Part shown: positions 18,232 to 26,560 of the stretch, one piece after another
Position numbering within the stretch: position 1 is the stretch's first letter
Layout of the letters: the number at the start of each line of letters is the position of its first letter
Assembly: GCF_015624505.1 (NCBI RefSeq)
Contig: NZ_CP061379.1
Span: 5,208,001-5,272,000, forward strand
Length of the DNA: 64,000 bases
DNA from: Bradyrhizobium commune
Lineage (GTDB): Bacteria; Pseudomonadota; Alphaproteobacteria; Rhizobiales; Xanthobacteraceae
Reading direction: 5' to 3'
Translations under genes and position numbers: made by a program
The notes under the pieces: generated by a model
The model's database searches: none
Seen by the model: only the letters and a program-made list of their open reading frames with translations
What the model was told of the DNA's origin: nothing

Positions 18232-18309
18232 GCGGCCCGGATGGGCATAGCGACATCCGGGACCTTAATTCTCACTGTCCCGGGTATCGCTTCGCTTACC
18301 CGGGCTGCG
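18232..18309. repeat. degenerate intergenic repeat (family D-like)
   Basis: Starts GCGGCCCGGATGGGCATAGC and ends TATCGCTTCGCTTACCCGGG followed by CTGC, an eroded form of the GTAGCCCGGATG...CATCCGGGCTAC palindrome seen at 29322 and 29825. It lies between the divergent ends of the rhomboid and acyl-CoA synthetase genes. The match is weaker than in the other copies. Confidence 0.5.
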
Positions 18310-18314
18310 CACCG

Positions 18315-19859
18315 TCAAATCTTCCGTCCAGCCTGCTCCCAATAGGGATCGCGCAGGCGGCGCTTGAAGATCTTTCCGGAATCTTCGCGCGGCAGTCCGG
18401 TGCGGATCTCGATGTGCTTCGGCACCTTGTAATCCGCGAGCGAGGCCTTCAGCCGCGCGCGGATGTCGGCGACACCGAGCGTGACGCCGGCTTGCGGCTC
18501 GACCACGGCCATCAGCGCCTCGCCGAATTCGGCGTCGGGAATGCCGAACACGGCGCAATCATGCACGCCGGGCACAGCGTGCAGCACGGATTCGATCTCG
18601 GCCGGATAAATGTTGACGCCGCCTGATATCACCATGTCGCGCTTGCGGTCGCAGATGAAGACGTAGCCGTCCGCGTCGATATAGCCGACATCGCCGGAGG
18701 TGATGAAACCGTCGCGGTCGATCTCGGCGCGCTTCTCCGGCTTGTTGTGGTAAGTGAAGTCGGCCATCTCGGCCATGCGGGAATAGATCTCGCCGATCTC
18801 ACCCACACCCAGCGCGCGGCCGTCCTCGCCGATGAAGCGTAATTCGGCGCCGGGTGAGATCTTGCCGACCGTGCCGGGCTTCTTGAGCGCATCCTCGGAG
18901 GTCGCAAAAGTGACGGCGCTGGACTCGGTCGAGCCGTAGAACTCGTAGATCACCGGCCCCCACCAGTCGATCATGGCGCGCTTGACGTCCGCCGGACATG
19001 GCGCCGCGGCATGGATGATATGCCGCAGCGATGAGACGTCGTACGTTCTGCGCACCGCCTCCGGCAGCTTCATCAGGCGGATGAACATGGTCGGCACCAT
19101 GAAGATGGTGTCGATCTTGTACCGTTCGATCAGCTGCAGAAACTCTTCCGCCTCGAAGCGCGGCATCAGCACCAGCACGCCACCGAGCTTGCCCGCGCGG
19201 ATGCCGAAGGAGTTCGGCGCGGAATGATACAGCGGCCCCGGCAGGATCGCGCGGGCGCCGGGCTTGAGCCCATAGATCATCGCGCGCATGCGCTCGGCGG
19301 CCGCTTGCTGCGCCGGCGTCGGCGCATTGCGCCGCACGCCCTTGGGATGGCCGGTGGTGCCGGACGTGTAGATCATGTTCATCGGCTGCGGCACGACCGG
19401 GCCGTCATAGGGCTGGTACTGCGTGAACCAGGATTCGAAATCGATCGCAAAATCCGGCGTCGCCAGATGATCGGGATCGATCTTGTAGTTGGACAGGATC
19501 TCCGGCGGCGTCGGCACGCTGAGCACGGTGACGCCTTTCGGGATCGAGCCGCGCAGGGCGTGCAGCATGTCGGCATGTCCGATCAGCACGGATGAGCCGG
19601 TGTCGTTGAGGATGTAGTTGATCTCCTCCGGCTTGAAGTGCCAGTTGATCGGCACGCCATAGGCCCCAAGCCGCATCGCGGCATAGGCGGCCTCGAGGAA
19701 GACGATGTCGTTGCGCATCAGCATGCAGACGCAATCGCCTTGCCTGACGCCGATCTTCGCAAGGCCGCTCGCGATGCGATCGGCGCGGGCAGCGACGTCG
19801 GCGTGAGCACGACGGCGATCGCCGGAGACGATGCCGAGGAAATTTGACGTTTCGCTCAT
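18315..19859 (-). CDS. acyl-CoA synthetase (AMP-forming, FadD-like)
   Basis: A 514-residue ANL-superfamily ligase. Adenylation motifs are visible: YTSGTTGHPKGVRRN (phosphate loop), YEFYGSTES (A5) and the hinge DRKRDMVISGGVNIYP; the catalytic lysine lies in LPREDSGKIFKRRLRDPYW near the C-terminus. It would activate a carboxylic acid to acyl-AMP and then acyl-CoA, in the cytoplasm. ATG 19859 begins the family N-terminus, after a TTTTCCGATC-rich leader with palindromic repeat C behind it. The substrate is unknown. It is codirectional with the crotonase at 20019 but separated from it by a repeat. Confidence 0.88.
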   Translation of the reverse strand: MSETSNFLGIVSGDRRRAHADVAARADRIASGLAKIGVRQGDCVCMLMRNDIVFLEAAYAAMRLGAYGVPINWHFKPEEINYILNDTGSSVLIGHADMLHALRGSIPKGVTVLSVPTPPEILSNYKIDPDHLATPDFAIDFESWFTQYQPYDGPVVPQPMNMIYTSGTTGHPKGVRRNAPTPAQQAAAERMRAMIYGLKPGARAILPGPLYHSAPNSFGIRAGKLGGVLVLMPRFEAEEFLQLIERYKIDTIFMVPTMFIRLMKLPEAVRRTYDVSSLRHIIHAAAPCPADVKRAMIDWWGPVIYEFYGSTESSAVTFATSEDALKKPGTVGKISPGAELRFIGEDGRALGVGEIGEIYSRMAEMADFTYHNKPEKRAEIDRDGFITSGDVGYIDADGYVFICDRKRDMVISGGVNIYPAEIESVLHAVPGVHDCAVFGIPDAEFGEALMAVVEPQAGVTLGVADIRARLKASLADYKVPKHIEIRTGLPREDSGKIFKRRLRDPYWEQAGRKI

Positions 19860-19910
19860 TTTTGTTTTCCGATCTTTCGTCGGGCTTGAGATCTCAGTCA
19901 CAACCGCGGT

Positions 19911-20010
19911 CGTCATTCCGGGATGCGCCGAAGGCGCAGGCCCGGAATCCATACTCCCGATCGTGGTTATGGATTCCGGGCTCGATGCTACGCATCGCCC
20001 CGGAATGACG
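19911..20010. repeat. intergenic palindromic repeat (family C)
   Basis: A nested inverted repeat. The outer arms are CGTCATTCCGGG and CCCCGGAATGACG; the inner arms are CCCGGAATCCATA and TATGGATTCCGGG, with GCGCCGAAGGCGC-type small hairpins. It lies between the crotonase stop and the acyl-CoA synthetase start, both on the minus strand. Confidence 0.8.
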
Positions 20011-20018
20011 GCAGTTTG

Positions 20019-20828
20019 CTAGTCCGCGTACCTCGCCGCACGCTTCTCCAGATTGGCGCGCACCGCTTCGGTCTGGTTCGGGCTGCCGATCAGCTTCTGC
20101 TGCTCGACCGACTCTGCGAGCAGCGCAGGACCCGGGTCGACCGAGAGATTATTCAGCAGACGCTTGGCCGCCCGGATCGCATCGGGGCTCTTGCCCGCGA
20201 TTTCACGCGCGGCTTCGAGCGCCGCAGCACGCGGATCGTCGCAGATGCGCGTGGCGAGGCCATACGTCATCGCTTCCTGCGCGGAGAAGATGCGGCCGGT
20301 GTAGGTGAGATCGCGCAAGATATCGTCGCGCACCAGTGATGCCAGGATCGGCGTGCCCGCCATATCGGGCACCAGGCCCCATTTGATTTCCATCACCGAC
20401 ATCCGCGCATCGGGTGTGAGGAAGCGCATGTCGGCGCCGAGCGAGAGCTGGAAGCCGCCACCGAAGGCAACACCATGCACGGCCGCGATGACGGGCACCG
20501 GAAGCTGCCGCCAGCCCCACACCGCCTGTTGCGGGAAGTTGGCCTGGCCATGCGTGCGCGCGGTGAGGTCGCGATTTTCGCCACCCGGAATTCCGTTGCC
20601 GCCCTTCTCCTTCATGGCCGCAAAACGCCCCATGTCGAGACCGGCGCAGAAAGCGCGGCCCTCGCCGGACAGCACGACGACGCGCACGCCTTTTTCCTTC
20701 GAAAGCCGCTCTGTTGCCGCGACAAGGGCCTCGAACATCGCCTGATCGAGCGCGTTCATCTTGTCCGCGCGCACCAGACGCACGTCGGCGACGCCCTCCG
20801 AGATCGAGATCGAGACGCGCTCTTCCAT
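20019..20828 (-). CDS. enoyl-CoA hydratase/isomerase family protein, Gln at one catalytic position
   Basis: A 269-residue crotonase. The CoA oxyanion-hole segments are present (GRAFCAGLDMGRFA and HGVAFGGGFQLSLGAD). At the position of Glu144 of rat enoyl-CoA hydratase the sequence reads GGGFQLS, so glutamine replaces glutamate; the second acidic residue is kept in VMEIKWGLVPDM. This suggests an isomerase or another crotonase activity rather than simple hydration. ATG 20828 follows GGGAGAATTCATCC. It is divergent from the dienoyl-CoA reductase-like SDR at 20934, sharing a 105-base control region. Confidence 0.82.
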   Translation of the reverse strand: MEERVSISISEGVADVRLVRADKMNALDQAMFEALVAATERLSKEKGVRVVVLSGEGRAFCAGLDMGRFAAMKEKGGNGIPGGENRDLTARTHGQANFPQQAVWGWRQLPVPVIAAVHGVAFGGGFQLSLGADMRFLTPDARMSVMEIKWGLVPDMAGTPILASLVRDDILRDLTYTGRIFSAQEAMTYGLATRICDDPRAAALEAAREIAGKSPDAIRAAKRLLNNLSVDPGPALLAESVEQQKLIGSPNQTEAVRANLEKRAARYAD

Positions 20829-20933
20829 GGATGAATTCTCCCCTGTTCTTGTTCGGTGCCGCTTTACAGAAAGACGGCGGCCGGATTTAGTCAATCGACC
20901 AATTAACTGACAATCCGTACGGGAGAAACAGCC

Positions 20934-21806
20934 ATGTTCAAGGAAAATCTTCTGGCCGGACGGCGCATTCTCGTGACCGGCGGCGGCACCGGGCTCGGCA
21001 AGTCAATGGCGGCGCGCTTCCTGCAACTGGGAGCAGAGGTGCACATCTGCGGCCGGCGCAAGATCGTCTGCGACGAGACCGCGACCGAGCTGATGGCAGA
21101 ATATGGCGGCCGGGTCACCAGCCATGGCGTCGACATCCGCAACGCGCTCGCGGTCGAGGAGATGGTCGAGACCATCTTTCGCGACGGTCCCCTCACCGAC
21201 CTCATCAACAACGCCGCCGGCAATTTCATCTCGCGCTCGGAAGAGCTCTCGCCGCGCGGCTTCGATGCCGTGGCCAACATCGTCATGCACGGCACGTTCT
21301 ACGTGACGCACGCCATCGGCAAGCGCTGGATCGCCTTGAAGCAGCCCGGCAATGTCGTCTCGATCACCGTGACCTGGGTGCGCAACGGCTCGCCCTATGT
21401 GGTGCCGTCCGCGATGAGCAAGTCGGCGATCCACGCCATGACGATGTCGCTCGCGACCGAATGGGGCCGCTACGGCATCCGCCTCAACACCATCGCGCCC
21501 GGCGAAATCCCGACCGAGGGCATGAGCAAGCGCATCAAGCCCGGCGACGAGGCCGGCGCACGCACCAAGGCGATGAACCCGATGGGCCGCGTCGGCACCA
21601 TGGAGGAATTGCAGAACCTCGCGGTGTTCCTGATCTCGGGCGGCTGCGACTGGATCAATGGCGAGACCATCGCCATGGACGGCGCCCAGGCGCTCGCGAT
21701 GGGCGGCAATTTCTACCAGCTGCGCGACTGGAGCGACGACGACTGGAAAACCGCGCGTGAGAGCATCATGGCGCAGAACGAGAAGGACCGGGCCAAGCGG
21801 GGGTGA
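20934..21806 (+). CDS. SDR, 2,4-dienoyl-CoA reductase-like
   Basis: A 290-residue short-chain dehydrogenase with TGGGTGLGKSMA for cofactor binding and NNAAGNFISRSEELS after strand four. There is no YxxxK pair; the site reads VPSAMSKSAIHAM, with lysine but without tyrosine four residues before. 2,4-dienoyl-CoA reductases (DECR/PDCR) also lack YxxxK and have this kind of SAxxKxA segment, and the NTIAPGEIPTEG stretch fits them. DECR removes a double bond that blocks beta-oxidation. ATG 20934 follows GGGAGAAACAGCC. Its 105-base upstream region is shared with the crotonase gene. Confidence 0.8.
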   Translation: MFKENLLAGRRILVTGGGTGLGKSMAARFLQLGAEVHICGRRKIVCDETATELMAEYGGRVTSHGVDIRNALAVEEMVETIFRDGPLTDLINNAAGNFISRSEELSPRGFDAVANIVMHGTFYVTHAIGKRWIALKQPGNVVSITVTWVRNGSPYVVPSAMSKSAIHAMTMSLATEWGRYGIRLNTIAPGEIPTEGMSKRIKPGDEAGARTKAMNPMGRVGTMEELQNLAVFLISGGCDWINGETIAMDGAQALAMGGNFYQLRDWSDDDWKTARESIMAQNEKDRAKRG

Positions 21807-21817
21807 TGCTATCCATT

Positions 21818-21937
21818 GTCGTCCCGGCGAAGGCCGGGACCCATACGCACCGAGAGTGGTTTGGCGAAGGCTGGTCATGACCTGTCTTCGCCAAATTGCG
21901 TTCATTGGTTATGGGTCCCGGCTTTCGCCGGGCCGAC
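21818..21937. repeat. intergenic palindromic repeat (family B, copy 1)
   Basis: Outer arms GTCGTCCCGGCGAAGGCCGG and the partly complementary GGCTTTCGCCGGGCCGAC, with inner arms GGGACCCATA and TTATGGGTCCC and a further inner TTGGCGAAG/CTTCGCCAA pair. It fills the gap between the SDR and the acyl-CoA synthetase that follows it. A second copy is at 26034. Confidence 0.85.
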
Positions 21938-22034
21938 GGTGTTGAAGCAGTCGCGCCTCCCCTCTCCTCCCTTGTCTTCACCCGCGGATGACGCCACACT
22001 CCGCGGCATAAAAACAAAACGCCACGGGAGAGAC

Positions 22035-23612
22035 ATGTCCACACAGCCATTGGCGAATCTCGCCGATATGGTGCGCGAGCGCGCGAAGAGCCGCGGCAAC
22101 GCCACCGCCTATGAATTCGAGGGCCGCGTCACCAGTTTTGCCGAGTTCGACGCTAGGACCAACAAGGTCGCGAACGCGCTGATCGCAATGGGCGTGGAGA
22201 AAGGCGACCGCATCGCCTATCTCGGCAAGAACAGCGACCTCTATTTCGAGCTGTTGATGGGCGCCATGAAGGCCGGCGTGGTGATGGCGCCGGTGAACTG
22301 GCGGCTGGCGGGCCCCGAGGTCGCCTTCATCGTCGCGGATTGCAAGGCGCCGGTGCTTTTCGTCGGACCGGAGTTCATCACCCTCGTCAAGCAGATCAAG
22401 GATCAGATTCCGGGCGTCCGCTCCGTTATCACCACCGAGGGCGGTGCGCCGGAATGGCAGGATTTTGCCGCGTGGCGCGAAGCGCAGAGCGGCGATGATC
22501 CGAAAGTGCCGATCGACACCAGGGACATCGCGATCCAGCTCTATACGTCGGGCACGACAGGCAAGCCGAAGGGCGCGATGCTGTCGCATGCGAACTTCCT
22601 CAACCTCGTGCAGACCGGCAATGCCGAGGACAAGCCGGAGTGGAACCGGTGGTCGACCGACGACGTCTCGCTGATCGCGATGCCGATCTTCCATATCGGC
22701 GGCTCCGGCTGGGGCGTGATGGGGCTCTATCACGGCGCCCGCGGCGTGATCGCGCGCGAGTTCGATCCGACCAAGGTGCTGGATTTCTTCGAGCAGTCCG
22801 GCATCACGAAATTGTTCATGGTGCCGGCGGCGATGCAGTTCGTGGTGCGGCAGCCGCGCGCGAGGACGGTCGATTTCTCGCGGCTGAAATACATGCTGTA
22901 TGGCGCCTCCCCGATTCCGGCAGCGCTGCTGAAGGAATGCATCGAGGTCTTCAAATGCGGCTTCGTGCAGATGTACGGCATGACCGAGACCACCGGCACC
23001 ATCGTCGCGCTACCGCCGGAGGATCACGTCGAGGGGCTGGAGCGGATGCGCTCGGCCGGCAAGGCGCTGCCGGGCGTCGAGATCGCGATTTTAGATGCGG
23101 ACGGCAAGCCGCTGCCGCCGCGCCAGGTCGGCGAGATCGCGACGCGCTCGGGCTCGAACATGGCGGGCTACTGGAATCTGCCGGAGGCGACCGCGTCGAC
23201 GCTGCGCGGCGACGGCTGGCTGCGCACCGGCGATGCCGGCTACATGGACGAGGACGGCTACCTCTATATCCACGACCGCATCAAGGACATGATCATCTCC
23301 GGCGGCGAGAATATCTATCCAGCCGAGGTCGAAAGCGCGCTGTGCGATCATCCTGATGTCGCGGAGGCCGCCGTGATCGGCATCCCCGACGACAAATGGG
23401 GCGAAGCGGTGAAGGCCGTGGTGGTGATGAAGCCGGGCAAGGAAGCGACCGCCACCGACATCATCAACTTCACCCGCGAGCGCATCGCCGGCTACAAGAC
23501 GCCGAAGAGCGTGGAATTTTTGCCGGCGTTGCCGCGCAATCCCTCAGGCAAGATCTTGCGGCGGCAGTTGCGGGAGCCGTATTGGGCGGGGAAGGATCGA
23601 AGGGTGAATTGA
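22035..23612 (+). CDS. long-chain-type acyl-CoA synthetase (AMP-forming)
   Basis: A 525-residue ANL ligase. Motifs: YTSGTTGKPKGAM (phosphate loop), QMYGMTETTG (A5), TGDAGYMDEDGYLYIHDRIKDMI (A7 and hinge) and the catalytic lysine in LPRNPSGKILRRQLREPYW. It forms acyl-CoA from a free acid. ATG 22035 follows CGGGAGAGAC. It is separated from the upstream SDR by a family B repeat and ends facing the acyl-CoA dehydrogenase gene across a family E repeat. In the lva-like scheme suggested for this region it is one of two possible activating enzymes; the substrate is unknown. Confidence 0.88.
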   Translation: MSTQPLANLADMVRERAKSRGNATAYEFEGRVTSFAEFDARTNKVANALIAMGVEKGDRIAYLGKNSDLYFELLMGAMKAGVVMAPVNWRLAGPEVAFIVADCKAPVLFVGPEFITLVKQIKDQIPGVRSVITTEGGAPEWQDFAAWREAQSGDDPKVPIDTRDIAIQLYTSGTTGKPKGAMLSHANFLNLVQTGNAEDKPEWNRWSTDDVSLIAMPIFHIGGSGWGVMGLYHGARGVIAREFDPTKVLDFFEQSGITKLFMVPAAMQFVVRQPRARTVDFSRLKYMLYGASPIPAALLKECIEVFKCGFVQMYGMTETTGTIVALPPEDHVEGLERMRSAGKALPGVEIAILDADGKPLPPRQVGEIATRSGSNMAGYWNLPEATASTLRGDGWLRTGDAGYMDEDGYLYIHDRIKDMIISGGENIYPAEVESALCDHPDVAEAAVIGIPDDKWGEAVKAVVVMKPGKEATATDIINFTRERIAGYKTPKSVEFLPALPRNPSGKILRRQLREPYWAGKDRRVN

Positions 23613-23615
23613 TCT

Positions 23616-23710
23616 CAGGGTGGGCAAAGGCGCGCTCTTCGCGCGCCGTGCCCACCACTTCTCTCTGCGGCTGCGGCAAATTGTGGGCACGCTTCGCTTT
23701 GCCCACCCTA
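23616..23710. repeat. intergenic palindromic repeat (family E, copy 1)
   Basis: Arms CAGGGTGGGCAAAGGCGCGC and GCACGCTTCGCTTTGCCCAC followed by CCTA, with an internal CGCGCTCTTCGCGCG hairpin. It lies between convergent genes (acyl-CoA synthetase and acyl-CoA dehydrogenase), so it may end both transcripts. Further copies are at 31333 and 37750. Confidence 0.85.
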
Positions 23711-23727
23711 CAAAACCGGCGCAAGCC

Positions 23728-25002
23728 TCAGTGCTTCCCCGGCCCCATATATCCGAACAAGAACCCCGCCACTTTCCGCATCTGGATTTCTTCGCTGCCT
23801 TCGGTGATGCGGTAACGCCGATGATGGCGGTAGATGTGCTCGAACGGCTTGTGGCGTGAATAGCCCATGCCGCCGTGGACTTGCATGGCGCGGTCGGCAG
23901 ATTCGCAGCAGAGGCGGTTTGCAAAATAGTTGCACATGGAGACGCGGTCGGAGAGCGTGCGCTCGATCTGCTCCTCGGTGAGCTTGTCCATCTCCCACGC
24001 GGTCTTGCGGATCAAGAGGCGCAGCATCTCGGCTTGCGTCGCGAGCTCGACCAGCGGGAACTGGATCGCCTGGTTCTCGGCGAGCGGCCTGCCGAACGGT
24101 TTTCGCTCGCGTGCGTACTTCACACTCTCGTTGATGCAGTAGACGGCGGCGCCGAGCGAACTCGCCGCCTGGCGGATGCGATTCTGATGGACGAAACACT
24201 GTGCCAGCGACAGGCCGCGGCCGACCTCGCCGAACTGCGCATCCTCCGGCACGAACACATCCGTGAAGCTGACGCGCGGGTGATCGGTCGGCATGTTGAA
24301 GGTCCACATGTACTCCTCGACCTTCACGCCGTCGCTCCTGGCCGGCACCAGGAAGCAGGTGATGCCGCGCGCATCGCCGTCATTGCCGCTGGTTCGCGCG
24401 AACAGAGCGCAATGCGTGGCGACGTGCATGCCGGTGGTCCACATCTTCTCGCCATTGATGATCCAGCCCTTGACGTTGTCGCGGGTCGCCGGCACCGCGC
24501 GCGTTTCCATGTGAGTCGCGTCCGAGCCGTGATGCGGCTCGGTCAATCCAAACGTGATCCGGTACTTGCCCTTGATCGAACCGTCGATCATCGCCTTCTG
24601 GTCGTCGCGGCCGTAACGGTCGAGCATGGTCACGACGGGAAAATTGCCGACGATCGAGTGCTCGTTCTGAAGGTCATTGTGCAGGCCGAGGCCCTTCGCC
24701 GCAAAATGCTCGCGGATCACCGCCATCCAGAGGTTGGAGCCGTCCTTGCCGCCATACTCCTTCGGCACCGGAAAGCGCAGATGGCCGGCGGCGTCGGCGA
24801 GATCCTTGGCCTTGCGCAGCAGCGCTTCCCATTCATGGCGCGGCAGGCCGCCATTCTCGAAATCAGTGCGCGCCCACTCGCGGCGATGATCGAAGAAGCG
24901 GATGTTGTCGTCGGCTTCTTCCAGCGGCTTGATCTCGCGTTCGATGAAGCGGTCGAGCTCTCCGAGATAGGCGACGAGATCGGCAGGCAATGAGAAATCC
25001 AC
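23728..25002 (-). CDS. acyl-CoA dehydrogenase
   Basis: A 424-residue FAD flavoprotein of the acyl-CoA dehydrogenase family. FAD and substrate motifs are visible in FGLTEPHHGSDATH and GEKMWTTGMH, with a C-terminal QVHGGMGYSRHKPFEHIYR. The catalytic-base region reads RITEGSEEIQ, so a glutamate stands at the place of Glu376 of the medium-chain enzyme. It would introduce the alpha-beta double bond into an acyl-CoA, passing electrons to ETF. It starts with GTG 25002, after GGGAGAGAGCC. It is divergent from the crotonase at 25213. Confidence 0.88.
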   Translation of the reverse strand: MDFSLPADLVAYLGELDRFIEREIKPLEEADDNIRFFDHRREWARTDFENGGLPRHEWEALLRKAKDLADAAGHLRFPVPKEYGGKDGSNLWMAVIREHFAAKGLGLHNDLQNEHSIVGNFPVVTMLDRYGRDDQKAMIDGSIKGKYRITFGLTEPHHGSDATHMETRAVPATRDNVKGWIINGEKMWTTGMHVATHCALFARTSGNDGDARGITCFLVPARSDGVKVEEYMWTFNMPTDHPRVSFTDVFVPEDAQFGEVGRGLSLAQCFVHQNRIRQAASSLGAAVYCINESVKYARERKPFGRPLAENQAIQFPLVELATQAEMLRLLIRKTAWEMDKLTEEQIERTLSDRVSMCNYFANRLCCESADRAMQVHGGMGYSRHKPFEHIYRHHRRYRITEGSEEIQMRKVAGFLFGYMGPGKH

Positions 25003-25212
25003 GGCTCTCTCCCGGATGATTTTATCGTTTTGCGTTAAGGCGCTAGGCGCGTTTCTGGTTCAATCGATTAAGGTGAGAAGAGCGCGGCCAAGTCAAGCAA
25101 AGCGAGGCGTGACGGCCACGCAAGGCGCGCCCGCGCAATTCGATGGCGCTCTTGCGCACACGCGCGCTAATATAACGCCAATATTCCTTCACGAGAAAAT
25201 GCGGGAGCGACC

Positions 25213-25992
25213 ATGGAGCTGAAATTCTCAAAGGTGGAACGCAAGGGGCCGATCACGATCGTCACGCTGTCGCGGCCGGAGGTCTACAACGCGCTGCACA
25301 CCGACGCGCATTTCGAGCTCCAGAAGGTGTTCGACGATTTCGCGGCCGATCCCGAGCAGTGGGTGGCGATCGTCACCGGCGCCGGCGACAAGGCGTTCTG
25401 CGCCGGCAACGATTTGAAGTGGCAGGCGGCGGGCGGCAAGCGTGGCTGGGACAAGGGTGGTTTCGCCGGCCTCACTGCGCGATTCGACTGCGACAAGCCG
25501 ATCATCGCCGCGGTCAACGGCGTCGCCATGGGTGGCGGCTTCGAGATCGCGCTCGCCTGCGACCTGATCATCGCGTCGGAGAACGCGACCTTCGCCCTGC
25601 CCGAACCGCGTGTCGGCCTCGCCGCGCTCGCCGGTGGCCTGCACCGGCTGCCACGCCAGATCGGCCTCAAGCGCGCCATGGGCATGATCCTCACCGCGCG
25701 CCATGTCAGTGCCAAGGAGGGCCATGAGCTCGGCTTCGTCAACGAAGTGGTGCCGCAAGGCGAGGCGCTCGCAGGCGCGTTGCGCTGGGCCGAGATGATC
25801 ACCAAGAATTCGCCGATGTCGATCCGCGCCTCCAAGCAGACCATCCAGAAGGGCCTTGCGGTCTCGCTGGAGCAGGCGATCGATGAGCAGCGGGACTATC
25901 CGGCGGTGAAGGCGATGGCGGCTTCGCAGGATTATGTCGAGGGTCCGAAGGCGTTCTCGGAGAAGCGGCCGCCGAAATGGGTGGGGAAGTAG
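25213..25992 (+). CDS. enoyl-CoA hydratase/isomerase family protein
   Basis: A 259-residue crotonase with both acidic catalytic positions: GGGFEIALACDL (as Glu144 of rat enoyl-CoA hydratase) and FALPEPRVGL (as Glu164). The oxyanion-hole residues lie in KAFCAGNDLK and NGVAMGGG. Hydration of a 2-enoyl-CoA is therefore the likely reaction; CaiD-like specificity is also possible. ATG 25213 follows GCGGGAGCGACC. The 210-base region upstream is shared with the divergent acyl-CoA dehydrogenase, which would supply its substrate. Confidence 0.87.
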   Translation: MELKFSKVERKGPITIVTLSRPEVYNALHTDAHFELQKVFDDFAADPEQWVAIVTGAGDKAFCAGNDLKWQAAGGKRGWDKGGFAGLTARFDCDKPIIAAVNGVAMGGGFEIALACDLIIASENATFALPEPRVGLAALAGGLHRLPRQIGLKRAMGMILTARHVSAKEGHELGFVNEVVPQGEALAGALRWAEMITKNSPMSIRASKQTIQKGLAVSLEQAIDEQRDYPAVKAMAASQDYVEGPKAFSEKRPPKWVGK

Positions 25993-26033
25993 TTCCGCTT
26001 CTCTGGAAGACGGCCGCAGTAGCTCACCCGCGA

Positions 26034-26160
26034 GTCGTCCCGGCGAAGGCCGGGACCCATAGCCACAGGGAGGCGTTTGGCGAAGACTCGTTGTTCGGAA
26101 CAACGACTTCGCAACATCGATAAATCACGCGGTATGGGTCCCGGCCTTCGCCGGGACGAC
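26034..26160. repeat. intergenic palindromic repeat (family B, copy 2)
   Basis: Arms GTCGTCCCGGCGAAGGCCGG and CCGGCCTTCGCCGGGACGAC are perfect complements over 20 bases, with GGACCCATA/TATGGGTCC continuing inward. An inner GTTGTTCGGAACAAC hairpin is also present. It lies between the convergent crotonase and DUF6285 genes. Confidence 0.88.
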
Positions 26161-26179
26161 TAAGAGGATAGACCGCCGT

Positions 26180-26557
26180 TCACCCGCCTCCCTCCAGCTC
26201 CCGCTTGTACGATGCATAGTTCGGCTGATCGACCGCGAGCTTGTCCATTGTGGTCGCCCAGAGGTGCTCGGCGAGACCCGGCGTTGCCAGGTCGACTTCG
26301 CCCTTGGCAATGCGCTCCGCGAGCGCGCGATTGAGATCCGTCACCGAGCCCTCCATGCCAAGCAGAGCGCGCAGGCGCTCCACCTCGCTTGCATCGCTCC
26401 CCTCCTCCCGCGTCAGCTGCCGGGTCACGAGGTCCAGGATGTTGATGGCGACACGCAGCTTGAAGGCCTGATGGCCGGAGATCAGCGGCGTGATGTCGTT
26501 GCGGAGAAAATCGGCAACTGACTTGGTCAGCTCGACCGGTGTCGGCTCGTCCTGCAT
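26180..26557 (-). CDS. DUF6285 protein, LvaB-like small partner of the adjacent kinase
   Basis: A 125-residue, mostly helical soluble protein without catalytic motifs. I recognise it as DUF6285-like, a family found next to phosphotransferase-family kinases. In Pseudomonas putida the small protein LvaB is needed by the kinase LvaA to phosphorylate 4-hydroxyvaleryl-CoA. Here it starts 3 bases after the kinase gene, the same arrangement. Its N-terminus (LTKSVADFLRNDITPLISGH) and the FKLRVAINILDLVTRQL helix look typical. The functional assignment rests on position and family memory; no homology search was possible. Confidence 0.75.
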   Translation of the reverse strand: MQDEPTPVELTKSVADFLRNDITPLISGHQAFKLRVAINILDLVTRQLTREEGSDASEVERLRALLGMEGSVTDLNRALAERIAKGEVDLATPGLAEHLWATTMDKLAVDQPNYASYKRELEGGG

Positions 26558-26560
26558 GGT

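Noticed and set aside
20934..21806. Missing YxxxK in this SDR as evidence of inactivity
   Set aside because: Dienoyl-CoA reductases use other residues, and the surrounding sequence fits that group.
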